DNA of 64,000 nt from Clostridium sp. 1001271st1 H5 (GTDB lineage: Bacteria > Bacillota > Clostridia > Lachnospirales > Lachnospiraceae), in contig NZ_SPHO01000005.1 of the NCBI RefSeq assembly GCF_005845215.1, positions 186,001 through 250,000 of the forward strand, given 5' to 3'. Positions 53,082-61,430 of the stretch are shown here, piece by piece (positions within the stretch are counted from its first letter, which is position 1; every line of letters begins with the position of its first letter). The notes below the pieces were generated by a model. It searched no databases. It saw only the letters and a list, made by a program, of their open reading frames with translations, and was not told the DNA's origin. The position numbers and the translations under genes are program-made.

Positions 53082-54275
53082 ATGAAACAATTAATTTATC
53101 TGGATAATGCGGCTACCACGAAGACCAGGCCGGAGGTGGTGGAAGCCATGCTTCCATATTTCACGGAATATTACGGGAATCCCTCCTCGGTCTACGACTT
53201 CTCCACAGAGAGCAAGAAGGCCGTGAACCATGCCAGGGAAACCATTGCCCAGTCCCTGGGGGCCAAAACCAATGAAATATATTTCACGGCAGGCGGCAGC
53301 GAGGCCGACAACTGGGCCCTGGTGGCCACGGCTGAAGCCTATGAAAATAAAGGGAAGCACATCATTACCACAAAGATAGAGCACCACGCCGTTCTCCACA
53401 CCTGCCAGTACCTGGAGAAGAGGGGATATGAGGTGACCTATCTGGATGTGGATGAGAACGGGGTGGTCAAGCTGGATGAGCTTAAAAGGGCCATCCGTCC
53501 TGATACCATTCTCATATCGGTTATGTTTGCCAATAATGAGATTGGCACCATTGAGCCCATCAAGGAGATTGGGGCCATTGCCAGGGAACACGGGATTCTG
53601 TTCCACACCGATGCGGTACAGGCATTTGCCCATGTGCCTATCCATGTGGATGAATATAATATTGACATGCTCAGTTCCAGCGGTCACAAGCTGAACGGGC
53701 CAAAGGGAATCGGGTTTCTCTATATCCGCACAGGCGTGAAGATTCGTTCCTTTATCCACGGAGGCGCCCAGGAACGCAAGCGCCGTGCCGGTACAGAGAA
53801 TGTGCCGGGCATTGTGGGATACGGCAGGGCCGTGGAGCTGGCCATGGCTAATATGGAGGAGAGGGCTGCCCAGGAAACGGGACTGCGGGATTATCTGATG
53901 AAGCGGGTCATGGACGAGGTGCCATTTACCAGGATTAACGGCTCACGCACCAGCCGTCTTCCCAACAACGTGAATTTCGCTTTCCAGTTTATTGAAGGTG
54001 AATCTCTTCTCATTAAGCTGGATATGGCAGGAATCTGCGGTTCCAGCGGCTCGGCCTGCACCTCAGGGTCACTGGACCCCTCCCATGTGCTTTTGGCCAT
54101 TGGGCTGCCTCATGAGATTGCCCACGGTTCCCTCCGTCTCACCTTAAGCGAGGAGAATACAAAGGAAGAAATCGACTACGTGGTGGAGCAGATTAAGGAA
54201 ATCGTGGAGTATCTGCGCGGAATGTCGCCGTTGTATGAAGATTATATGAAACACAATGGAAACAAGGAAAAATAA
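53082..54275 (+). CDS. iscS: Cysteine desulfurase (IscS/NifS type)
   Basis: 397 residues from ATG 53082 (an in-frame TTG at 53076 is less likely). PLP enzyme that takes sulfur from cysteine for Fe-S clusters and tRNA thiolation. Visible: N-terminal YLDNAATTKTRPEVVE, PLP region GGSEADNWAL, Lys of SSSGHKLNGPKGIGF, and catalytic Cys loop GSSGSACTSGSLDPSHV. First of iscS-iscU-mnmA, so the sulfur probably serves both IscU and MnmA. Confidence 0.94.
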   Translation: MKQLIYLDNAATTKTRPEVVEAMLPYFTEYYGNPSSVYDFSTESKKAVNHARETIAQSLGAKTNEIYFTAGGSEADNWALVATAEAYENKGKHIITTKIEHHAVLHTCQYLEKRGYEVTYLDVDENGVVKLDELKRAIRPDTILISVMFANNEIGTIEPIKEIGAIAREHGILFHTDAVQAFAHVPIHVDEYNIDMLSSSGHKLNGPKGIGFLYIRTGVKIRSFIHGGAQERKRRAGTENVPGIVGYGRAVELAMANMEERAAQETGLRDYLMKRVMDEVPFTRINGSRTSRLPNNVNFAFQFIEGESLLIKLDMAGICGSSGSACTSGSLDPSHVLLAIGLPHEIAHGSLRLTLSEENTKEEIDYVVEQIKEIVEYLRGMSPLYEDYMKHNGNKEK

Positions 54276-54332
54276 TATACAGGCAAATGCCTGTATCAAG
54301 GATAAGCTTAGAAGCATACCAGGAGGAAATAG

Positions 54333-54770
54333 ATGTACACAGAAAAAGTAATGGACCATTTTGAGCACCCGAGAAATGTGGGTGAAATTGAGAACCCCAG
54401 CGGAATGGGGACAGTGGGAAATCCTAAATGCGGCGATATCATGAGGATTTACCTGGATATAGATGACAGCCAGGTTATCCGTGATGTAAAATTTAAAACC
54501 TTTGGCTGCGGAGCGGCCGTGGCAACCAGCAGCATGGCAACAGAGCTGGTAAAGGGAAAGACCGTACAGGAGGCCATGGCAGTAACCAACAAAGCTGTGA
54601 TGGAAGCACTTGACGGACTGCCTCCTGTTAAGGTACACTGTTCTCTGTTGGCAGAGGAAGCAATCCATGCTGCCCTCTGGGATTATGCACAGAAAAACGG
54701 TATTACCATTGAGGGCCTGGAAAAGCCCAAGGATAATATTGAGGAAGAGGAAGAAGAGGAGAACTATTGA
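54333..54770 (+). CDS. iscU: Iron-sulfur cluster scaffold protein (IscU/NifU-like)
   Basis: 145 residues with GGAGGAAA before ATG. Three conserved Cys: GNPKCGD, KTFGCGAAVATSS, and VKVHCSLLAEEAI. They assemble a nascent [2Fe-2S]/[4Fe-4S] cluster using IscS sulfur. C-terminal acidic tail (EEEEEEE-rich). The stop overlaps the mnmA start. Confidence 0.94.
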   Translation: MYTEKVMDHFEHPRNVGEIENPSGMGTVGNPKCGDIMRIYLDIDDSQVIRDVKFKTFGCGAAVATSSMATELVKGKTVQEAMAVTNKAVMEALDGLPPVKVHCSLLAEEAIHAALWDYAQKNGITIEGLEKPKDNIEEEEEEENY

Positions 54771-55846
54771 GCAAGAAAGTAGTGGTAGGCATGTCAGGAG
54801 GAGTTGACTCCTCCGTGGCAGCCTGGCTGTTAAAAGAGCAGGGTTACGATGTGATTGGCGTGACCATGCAGATATGGCAGGATGAGGATACTGAGGTCCA
54901 GGAGGCAGAGGGCGGCTGCTGCGGTTTAAGCGCAGTGGATGACGCCAGAAGGGTTGCCATGGACCTGGGTATCCCTTATTATGTGATGAATTTCAAGGAA
55001 GAGTTCCGCAAAAATGTAATGGATTACTTTGTGGGCGAGTATGCGGAGGGAAGGACGCCTAATCCCTGTATTGCCTGTAACCGCTATGTGAAGTGGGAGT
55101 CCCTGCTGAGGCGGAGCATGGCCATTGGAGCTGATTACATTGCCACAGGGCATTATGCACAGATAGACAGACTGCCGGGAGGCCGTTATTCCCTTAAGAC
55201 CTCAGTGACCGCATCAAAGGACCAGACTTACGCCCTTTACAATCTGACCCAGGACCAGCTGTCCCATACCCTGATGCCTGTGGGCAGCTACCACAAGGAG
55301 GAGATACGGGACATGGCGGAGCGCCTGGGGCTTCCGGTGGCCCATAAACCGGACAGCCAGGAAATCTGCTTTATCCCGGACCATGATTATGCGTCGTTCA
55401 TTGAGGAATACACCGGCAGGGAGCTGCCGCCGGGCAACTTCGTGGACCTGGACGGCAATGTGCTGGGTCGCCACAGAGGCATCACCCACTATACGGTGGG
55501 ACAGAGAAAGGGGCTGAACCTTTCCATGGGCCGCCCTGTGTTTGTGGTGGAAATACGCCCTGATACAAATGAAGTAGTCATCGGTGACAACAATGATGTA
55601 TTTACAAATGTGCTCCGCTGCGATAAACTGAACTGGATGGCAGTTGACGGACTTCATGGTAAATCCATGGAGGTAACAGCCAAAATCAGATACAGCCACA
55701 AGGGAAGTCCCTGCACCATCCGTGAAATCGGGGAGGGCATGGTGGAATGCCGGTTCCATGAGCCGGTCAGAGCCGTGACACCGGGACAGGCCGTGGTATT
55801 TTATGACGGGGATTATGTGGCAGGCGGAGGTACCATAATAAGATGA
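54767..55846 (+). CDS. mnmA: tRNA-specific 2-thiouridylase
   Basis: 359 residues from TTG, which overlaps the iscU stop (TTGA) and has GAAGAGGAG upstream. PP-loop SGGVDSS (residues 9-15), catalytic Cys in NPCIACNRYVKW and in SQEICFIPDHDY, and GQRKGLNL. It thiolates U34 of tRNA-Lys/Glu/Gln with sulfur relayed from IscS. Coupling to iscS-iscU fits. Confidence 0.95.
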   Translation: MSKKVVVGMSGGVDSSVAAWLLKEQGYDVIGVTMQIWQDEDTEVQEAEGGCCGLSAVDDARRVAMDLGIPYYVMNFKEEFRKNVMDYFVGEYAEGRTPNPCIACNRYVKWESLLRRSMAIGADYIATGHYAQIDRLPGGRYSLKTSVTASKDQTYALYNLTQDQLSHTLMPVGSYHKEEIRDMAERLGLPVAHKPDSQEICFIPDHDYASFIEEYTGRELPPGNFVDLDGNVLGRHRGITHYTVGQRKGLNLSMGRPVFVVEIRPDTNEVVIGDNNDVFTNVLRCDKLNWMAVDGLHGKSMEVTAKIRYSHKGSPCTIREIGEGMVECRFHEPVRAVTPGQAVVFYDGDYVAGGGTIIR

Positions 55847-55869
55847 GACAAACAGCAGGCAGGAACAGC

Positions 55870-57138
55870 ATGTTACGTAAAAAAAGACAGGTAAAGGGTC
55901 TGGCAGCCATTGGTCTGGCAGGAATCATGGCAGCCAGCCTGGGTCTGGCCGGATGCGGCAAGTATGAGTCCAGCAGTGAGATGAAGGCCAGAATGGAGTC
56001 AGACAGCGGAGCGGTTTCCCAAATCCAGGACAGTCCGGCTGTCCGCGGTGAGTCCGGCGCACCGGATGAAAGAAGTAAGGCTGAGACCATTAAGCTGGAT
56101 ACAGAACGCACCACGGCGCCCATGCCCCAGTTTGAGGATACGGCGGACACGGTTTATGTGAAATCACCGGACGGCGGCAGCGTACGCATACGCTCTGCCT
56201 GCGATACAGGGGATGATTCCAACATTCTTACATATGCAAGCCCGGGGACCGGACTGAAGCGCACCGGCAAGGGCGAACAGTGGACCAGAATCGACTATAA
56301 CGGAACGCCGGGCTATATATCGTCGGAATTTATAACCACCCAGGTGCCTGAGACCACGGCAGCGGCTCCACGGGTGTGCGTGGACAGCGGGGAGATAACT
56401 CTGAATCCATCGTGGAAATACGCGGAATTTTCCAAAATCAATTCAGGCGCAGCCGTACTGTACCGTTCCGAGGCAGCAAGCCCCAAGGGCATTACGGTTT
56501 GCGTCAATGCAGGCCATGGAACCAAGGGCGGTTCTTCCGTCAAGACCCTGTGCCATCCCGACGGCACGCCGAAGGTAACCGGAGGCACCACCGGGGCAGG
56601 GGCAACCTCTGCGGTAGCTGTGTCAGGCGGCATGACCTTTGCAGACGGAACCGCTGAGAGCAGGGTGACGCTGTCCATGGCAAACATACTGAAGGAAAAG
56701 CTTCTGGCAACAGGATATGATGTGCTGATGATTCGGGAGAGCGACGATGTCCAGTTGGATAATATAGCCAGGACCGTCATTGCAAATAACGCAAGCGACT
56801 GCCACATTGCCCTTCACTGGGATTCCACCACCAATAACAAGGGAGCCTTCTATATGAGTGTTCCCAATGTGGAATCCTACCGGAATATGGAGCCTGTAAA
56901 ATCCCACTGGCAGCAGCACAACGCCCTGGGGGAAAGCCTGGTGGCCGGGCTTAAGGGGGCTGGGGTCAAGATATTCTCCGGCGGCTCCATGGCCATGGAT
57001 TTGACCCAGACATCCTTTTCCACGGTTCCGTCCGTGGATATAGAGCTGGGAGATAAGGCGTCTGACCATTCTGCGGCCACGCTGAATACACTGGCGGACG
57101 GCCTGGTGGCCGGGGTAAACCAGTATTTTGGGCAGTAA
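55870..57138 (+). CDS. Lipoprotein N-acetylmuramoyl-L-alanine amidase with SH3 domain
   Basis: 422 residues from ATG 55870; ATG 55843 overlaps the mnmA stop but has no site. Lipobox GLAGC, an Asp/Ser-rich linker, an SH3b domain (VRIRSACDTGDDSN, GTPGYISSEFI), then amidase_3: TVCVNAGHGTKGG (Zn His), IALHWDSTTNNKGAFYM (His) and VDIELGDKASDHSAAT (Glu). It cleaves the peptide from MurNAc in peptidoglycan, at the cell surface. Confidence 0.9.
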   Translation: MLRKKRQVKGLAAIGLAGIMAASLGLAGCGKYESSSEMKARMESDSGAVSQIQDSPAVRGESGAPDERSKAETIKLDTERTTAPMPQFEDTADTVYVKSPDGGSVRIRSACDTGDDSNILTYASPGTGLKRTGKGEQWTRIDYNGTPGYISSEFITTQVPETTAAAPRVCVDSGEITLNPSWKYAEFSKINSGAAVLYRSEAASPKGITVCVNAGHGTKGGSSVKTLCHPDGTPKVTGGTTGAGATSAVAVSGGMTFADGTAESRVTLSMANILKEKLLATGYDVLMIRESDDVQLDNIARTVIANNASDCHIALHWDSTTNNKGAFYMSVPNVESYRNMEPVKSHWQQHNALGESLVAGLKGAGVKIFSGGSMAMDLTQTSFSTVPSVDIELGDKASDHSAATLNTLADGLVAGVNQYFGQ

Positions 57139-57251
57139 ACTGAAAACTGTAAATGTAAGGAAAATGTAATTCCTTCCGCATTTACAAATAAAACCCCATG
57201 CGTTACAATGAACATAACACCAAAGTTTTGTTCAAGATAAGGAGGGATTAA

Positions 57252-58055
57252 ATGAGATTAATGAAACGCCTGCTGGCAGTGGTTCTGGGAGCAGCCCTGT
57301 TATGTCCCATGACCGCTTATGCGGCTCAGTCACAGGAGGCATTGGAGCTGTATAAGGCAGTGGAAGCCAGGAACCAGAACATGACGGATATGAACGCCTT
57401 CTACGATTTCAAGATTAAAATGACAGGCAGCTTACTTGAAAATGAAGGCGTGGGTCCCCTGGACATGAGGCTGGAGATGAATATGAAGATGAATCATATG
57501 CAGGACCCCAGCCAGCTGCGCTATATGGCCTATTGCCGTATGACGGTTCCGGACAGCGAGCCCATTACCTATTCCATGTATTATATGGACGGCTACACCT
57601 ATATGGATATGCTGGGACAGAAGGTGAAGTATCCCATGGCTATGGGCGACATGATGAATCAGGCCATGGCGTCATCCAATGCCTTTGATGTACCGGAGGA
57701 TTTAATTGGAGATTTCAACCTGTGGGATGAGGGCGAGAACAAGGTCATCGGCTATACCATTAACGATGCCAGGATGAACGAGTACATGCAGATGGTGCTT
57801 GGCTCTACCGGATTGTCAGGCATGCTGGACGGACTTGATATGAAGCTTCACAATATCCGCGGCGAGTACGTGGTTAACCCGGCCGGGGACTGCATTAAGA
57901 TGCGTCTTAAGATGGATATGGATATGACCATGCAGGGCGAGACCTTCAGCGTGAATCTGGACGGCGATGTTGGAATCGCAGACCCGGGCCAGCCCGTGGA
58001 TGTTCCGGCTCCAAACCCGGCAGAGTATACCGAGATGCAGGCACCGGCAAATTAG
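57252..58055 (+). CDS. Secreted DUF6612-like protein
   Basis: 267 residues with AAGGAGGG before ATG. Signal peptide (VVLGAALLCPMTAYA, cleaved near AYAA). The body resembles the LolA-like or DUF6612 lipid-binding fold, with repeated Met-rich strands (EMNMKMNHMQDP, YYMDGYTYMDMLG). Function unknown. A terminator lies after the gene, overlapping the tRNA promoter. Confidence 0.75.
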   Translation: MRLMKRLLAVVLGAALLCPMTAYAAQSQEALELYKAVEARNQNMTDMNAFYDFKIKMTGSLLENEGVGPLDMRLEMNMKMNHMQDPSQLRYMAYCRMTVPDSEPITYSMYYMDGYTYMDMLGQKVKYPMAMGDMMNQAMASSNAFDVPEDLIGDFNLWDEGENKVIGYTINDARMNEYMQMVLGSTGLSGMLDGLDMKLHNIRGEYVVNPAGDCIKMRLKMDMDMTMQGETFSVNLDGDVGIADPGQPVDVPAPNPAEYTEMQAPAN

Positions 58056-58119
58056 CCGGAATTAGAGGCTGTTTTTAAGATAGTTTGAAACTGTGCTGAA
58101 AATGTCTAAAAAATTAACG

Positions 58120-58175
58120 CCAACTACTACACAAAACACGGATTTTAGTGTATAATGCAGTAGTTGGTATTTTTT
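58120..58175 (+). terminator. Terminator containing the tRNA-Ser promoter
   Basis: Arms CCAACTACT (58120-58128) and AGTAGTTGG (58159-58167), inner ACAC/GTGT, then T6 at 58170-58175. It would end transcription of the upstream gene 2 bp before the tRNA. Confidence 0.6.
58128..58156 (+). promoter_or_regulatory. tRNA-Ser promoter
   Basis: TACACA, 17 bp, TATAAT (58151-58156), 21 bp before the tRNA. It lies inside the terminator stem region. Confidence 0.55.
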
Positions 58176-58177
58176 AT

Positions 58178-58266
58178 GGAGGAGTACCCAAGTGGCTGAA
58201 GGGTCTGGCTTCGAACACCAGTAGGTCGGTAGCACCGGCGCGAGGGTTCAAATCCCTCCTCCTCCG
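58178..58266 (+). tRNA. tRNA-Ser (anticodon CGA)
   Basis: Acceptor GGAGGAG pairs with CTCCTCC (58259-58265), discriminator G. The anticodon arm CTGGC-TTCGAAC-ACCAG gives anticodon CGA (58212-58214) with one C-A at the stem base next to the loop. A long variable arm (class II) follows, and a T arm GAGGG-TTCAAAT-CCCTC. Reads UCG. CCA is not encoded. Confidence 0.93.
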
Positions 58267-58319
58267 TTTTGCAGACAGTACAGTCCGCGGGGACTGTGCC
58301 ATAATAGGAACACATACCG

Positions 58320-58371
58320 GCGCAATGCCCGGAAGGGCCGTATTCACGGCTTTCCGGGCATTGCGCTTTTT
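58320..58371 (+). terminator. Terminator after tRNA-Ser
   Basis: 15-bp perfect stem GCGCAATGCCCGGAA (58320-58334) with TTCCGGGCATTGCGC (58352-58366), then T5. Confidence 0.85.
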
Positions 58372-58395
58372 GGCTGTCACTGCTGCCAGGCATAC

Positions 58396-58428
58396 AAAAA
58401 ATGCAGCCCTGGTTCATCAGGACTGCAT
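58396..58428 (-). terminator. Terminator of the ECF sigma operon
   Basis: On the minus strand TGCAGTCCTG pairs with CAGGGCTGCA (one G-U), followed by T6 (complement of 58396-58401). Confidence 0.75.
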
Positions 58429-58605
58429 GCGGTTTTCAGGAAATTCCTGAGGGAAATCATGTGTGGCGTTGTCGCCGCAGGGTAAATCAATTTCAGGAAT
58501 GTCCCCATCCCCATAGGTGCTGCTGTTTCTGCCTGGAAGCTCCAGAGGGCCCTGTCTGTCAGGCTCCTGCCTTCCCGGTACCTGTATACCTTCCATGTGC
58601 CTCAT
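58417..58605 (-). CDS. Small hypothetical protein, uncertain
   Basis: 62 residues; the start overlaps the stop of the upstream small gene (ATGA), which suggests translational coupling. The product is Pro/Gly/Asp-rich with no recognisable fold. Its stop lies inside the terminator hairpin. Could be a real short protein or a chance extension. Confidence 0.35.
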   Translation of the reverse strand: MRHMEGIQVPGRQEPDRQGPLELPGRNSSTYGDGDIPEIDLPCGDNATHDFPQEFPENRMQS

Positions 58606-58784
58606 CCCTCCGTAAACATATTTTCCACGTAGTTGCGCATTTCCTCATGACTTTTTATGCTTCTGGCCCTGTTTACCACCTGTTCCTGTTCCGGCGTGGA
58701 AAGACCGGAAAAACGGCTCATGGCTTCCGGGTTCATGGCCAGTTCCATGGTAAAGCCAATGGGAAGTTCATCTCTCTCTATCAT
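58602..58784 (-). CDS. Small conserved hypothetical protein
   Basis: 60 residues from ATG 58784 (GAGGTGA upstream). It reads ELPIGFTMELAMNPEAM, then FSGLSTPEQEQVVNRA and a C-terminal EMRNYVENMF. I recognise this as a small conserved clostridial family (similar LPIGFGMALA strings) of unknown role. It follows the RsiV-like gene by 64 bp in the same direction. Confidence 0.65.
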   Translation of the reverse strand: MIERDELPIGFTMELAMNPEAMSRFSGLSTPEQEQVVNRARSIKSHEEMRNYVENMFTEG

Positions 58785-58848
58785 CTTCATCACCTCATGG
58801 TTAGTATGGAAGGCGGGGATGGAAAATATGCATGGACGGATTCAGTAT

Positions 58849-59721
58849 TTAAAACGTACCTGTGACAGAACCGGGAATGGTAAACTGTACAGCGCCCATG
58901 TAACCCGGCGCAACATCATATTCATTAAATGTAATCACAAGTTCGCCGTTTTCATTGAAGTAATAGCTCTCGTCGCCTGTCAGTCCTTTGAAATCCTCAT
59001 CCGGCATATCGGATTGGTAGAAATACGCAACAGACTCATCCTGTGCCATCTGTTCCGCCATCTGGCTCTTTATATTGGCGCTGATGGCATCCAGCATTTC
59101 CGGCCGGCCGCTGAACAGGTCTTTTAAGGAAATGACATTGCCGGTGGCCTTATCTATGGTGAATACCTTGACGAACTGGGCCCCGCTGGCCATGGTAAGA
59201 GTGGTGTCAATGCGGATGGACAGGTATTTGCTGTTGTCCGTTACCACCTCGTAGCGGGAATCCAGACCATAGTGTCCTTCGCCGTTGTCCTTGGACAGTT
59301 CTTCCTCGTACATGGCAATGAGTTCATTGCCATATTCCTCAATGGACTTGTTTGCAGGAACCTGGGCGCCTTCGGTTCCTTCAATGGTTACCTGGGGAAC
59401 CTTGATATCAGCCTCAAAATTATCCTTTTTATCTTCATAGGTGCGGAAAGTCACTACCTTTGCAATGGAGCCAATGACCGGAATCTGTTCCATTGCATTG
59501 GCCAGGGCCGGTGTGGAATTGGCCAGTACGGTTATGGCAATCATGGCAGCAGCAGCAGCCCCGCCTGTCTTTTTAGCAAATTTCATGATAATCACGCCTT
59601 TCTGTTCTTTTTTTGCCTGGGCAATGCCCGCAAGCATGCGTTCCTTTGCTTCCTTTGGAACCGGTATGCTTTCATATTCTGATTTCAACTTATCCATCTG
59701 TCTGCTTTCTTCCTGTTTCAT
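58849..59721 (-). CDS. RsiV-like anti-sigma factor (DUF3298 domain)
   Basis: 290 residues from ATG 59721 (AAAGGAG at 8 bp; ATGs at 59727 and 59697 are alternatives). A short cytoplasmic N-terminus (MDKLKSEYESIPVPKEAKERM) would hold the sigma. One membrane segment follows (GGAAAAAMIAITVLANSTPALA), then an exported RsiV/DUF3298 domain (VKVFTIDKATGNVISLKDLF, FNENGELVITFNEYDVAPG). In related systems lysozyme binding triggers release of the sigma. Overlaps the sigma gene by 32 bp. Confidence 0.88.
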   Translation of the reverse strand: MKQEESRQMDKLKSEYESIPVPKEAKERMLAGIAQAKKEQKGVIIMKFAKKTGGAAAAAMIAITVLANSTPALANAMEQIPVIGSIAKVVTFRTYEDKKDNFEADIKVPQVTIEGTEGAQVPANKSIEEYGNELIAMYEEELSKDNGEGHYGLDSRYEVVTDNSKYLSIRIDTTLTMASGAQFVKVFTIDKATGNVISLKDLFSGRPEMLDAISANIKSQMAEQMAQDESVAYFYQSDMPDEDFKGLTGDESYYFNENGELVITFNEYDVAPGYMGAVQFTIPGSVTGTF

Positions 59722-60241
59722 GAGCATGGCTCCTTTCTGAAAAATGGTTCTGGTTACCGCCTGACGGCACCGGCTCCAGTTCCAGTCTTAACCGTTTCAG
59801 GGTGCGGTAAAGCCTGGCCTTTACCGTGTTGAGATTTTCACCTACTATGACAGCAATGTCTTCTAATTTAAGGTCCTCAAAATACCGCAGTATGATGACG
59901 GTCCTGCTTTTTTCATCCAGCTGGTTTATCATCTGTTTTAAATCCAGGTCCTGGTAATAATCCTCTGTCGGAGTTTCCGGCATTTCTTCTGTGGGGGTTT
60001 CTTTCTTTTTCCTGCGCAGCATATCCAGGCTGGTGTTGACTACGATTCGGTATATCCATGTGGAAAGGTAGTCTTTATTTCTGACCCCTTTGCAGTCCTT
60101 GATTGCCCGGTAGGCGCTTTCCTGGACCACATCCAGGGCATCATCTTTGTTACGCATTAATTTAAATGCAAGGCGGTAGTATCGTTCATAATTTTCCGTA
60201 AGGAGACGTTCTGTTTCCGCCGTATGGTTGTGGAAGCCCAT
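59690..60241 (-). CDS. ECF sigma factor (SigV-like)
   Basis: 183 residues from ATG 60241 (GGAGG at 10 bp); an ATG at 60292 overlaps the promoter and is rejected. Region 2: NYERYYRLAFKLMRNKDDALDVVQESAYRAI. Region 4: LDEKSRTVIILRYFEDLKLEDIAVIVGENLNTVKARLYR. The RsiV-like anti-sigma follows. The operon has an ECF-type promoter that this sigma probably reads. Confidence 0.92.
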   Translation of the reverse strand: MGFHNHTAETERLLTENYERYYRLAFKLMRNKDDALDVVQESAYRAIKDCKGVRNKDYLSTWIYRIVVNTSLDMLRRKKKETPTEEMPETPTEDYYQDLDLKQMINQLDEKSRTVIILRYFEDLKLEDIAVIVGENLNTVKARLYRTLKRLRLELEPVPSGGNQNHFSERSHAHETGRKQTDG

Positions 60242-60278
60242 GTATCTGCATCCTCCTTTCATATCCTTCTGACTGTTA

Positions 60279-60305
60279 GACGTCTGAGGCAATGATAAAG
60301 TTGCA
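60279..60305 (-). promoter_or_regulatory. ECF-type promoter of the sigma operon
   Basis: Minus strand: TGCAAC (complement of 60300-60305), 17-bp spacer, CGTC (complement of 60279-60282), about 38 bp before the sigma ATG. This is close to the SigV/SigW pattern TGAAAC-N16-CGT and implies autoregulation. Confidence 0.75.
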
Positions 60306-60430
60306 TCTATTTTAAGATTTTACAGATTGATTCATAAAATGCAACATCCATTGTGTTTTAAGCTGAAAAATGTTATATTGTTCATGTGACAGAATCAGTG
60401 AGACAGGAACAATGAGAGGTGTACAAAAGC

Positions 60431-61390
60431 ATGAGAGAGGAACGTACCAAGGATATAGATGGGATGAATGATTACGAAGACATCCGGCAGGTACCGCTGG
60501 AGCCGGACAGGCCCTTGGCAGGCCGGCAGAATCCTCCTGTGGGGGATTCCTACATAGGGGGCAGACCCAGGCGCGACCGGGTTTCCAGGAGGAAACCCGG
60601 TATGGGAGACAGGGAGCCCCAGGCCCGGAAACCTGCTGCCAGGACAGGGCAGGAGAAAACAGACAACAGAAGACAGGAGGACCGTCCCCGAAAAACGAAA
60701 AAAACAGGGGATGCAGGTTCAGGAGAACGCCGGAAAGGTTCTAAAAAAGGCGTGCCCGTCCTGGCGCTTTTGTTGGTGCTGGTGCTGGGCATAGGGGCCG
60801 GTCTGGGCGGAGGCTATTACCTTTGGGGCTGGGAGCGGCCCTATACCGTGGATTTGAAAGCAGTGGAAGTGCCGGATTACGTGGAACAGGATTTCATAAG
60901 AAAGAACATTTTTTCCAGGCCGGATGTGGGGCGTCAGAAGGTGGATAAAATTGTCATACACTATGTGGCCAACCCCGGCTCCACAGCCAAGAATAACAGG
61001 GACTATTTCGACAGCCTGGCGGACCAGGACCCGCAAAAGAGCGGTTCTTCTGCCAGCAGCCATTTCGTGGTGGGCCTGGAAGGCGAGGTCATCCAGTGCA
61101 TTCCGGTAAGCGAAATTGCCTACGCCAACGCCCCCCTGAACAACACCACGGTTGCCATCGAGGTGTGCCATCCGGATGACAGCGGAAAGTTCAATGATGC
61201 CACATATAAATCCGTGGTGGATTTGACAGCCTTCCTGTGCAGGCAGCTGAAGCTGACCCCGAAGGACGTCATACGCCATTACGATGTTAATGGAAAGCTC
61301 TGTCCTAAATATTATGTGGAAAACGAAGATGCCTGGGAACAGTTTCTGAAGGATGTGAAGGCAGCTATGAAGACAGAAAGTGCTGGATGA
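60431..61390 (+). CDS. Membrane-anchored N-acetylmuramoyl-L-alanine amidase (amidase_2 domain)
   Basis: 319 residues from ATG 60431 (GAGAGGTG); GTG 60419 is an alternative. A ~100-residue basic, Arg/Lys/Pro-rich cytoplasmic N-terminus, one membrane segment (VPVLALLLVLVLGIGAGLGGGYYLW), then an amidase_2 domain: KIVIHYVANPGS (Zn His), SSHFVVGLEGEVIQC, VAIEVCH and IRHYDVNGKLCPKYY (Zn His and Cys/Asp). It opens muropeptides outside the cell. Divergent from the sigma operon. Confidence 0.9.
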   Translation: MREERTKDIDGMNDYEDIRQVPLEPDRPLAGRQNPPVGDSYIGGRPRRDRVSRRKPGMGDREPQARKPAARTGQEKTDNRRQEDRPRKTKKTGDAGSGERRKGSKKGVPVLALLLVLVLGIGAGLGGGYYLWGWERPYTVDLKAVEVPDYVEQDFIRKNIFSRPDVGRQKVDKIVIHYVANPGSTAKNNRDYFDSLADQDPQKSGSSASSHFVVGLEGEVIQCIPVSEIAYANAPLNNTTVAIEVCHPDDSGKFNDATYKSVVDLTAFLCRQLKLTPKDVIRHYDVNGKLCPKYYVENEDAWEQFLKDVKAAMKTESAG

Positions 61391-61430
61391 GATTATGGGG
61401 AGGGGGCAGGAAAACCCGCCCCCGTCATTA

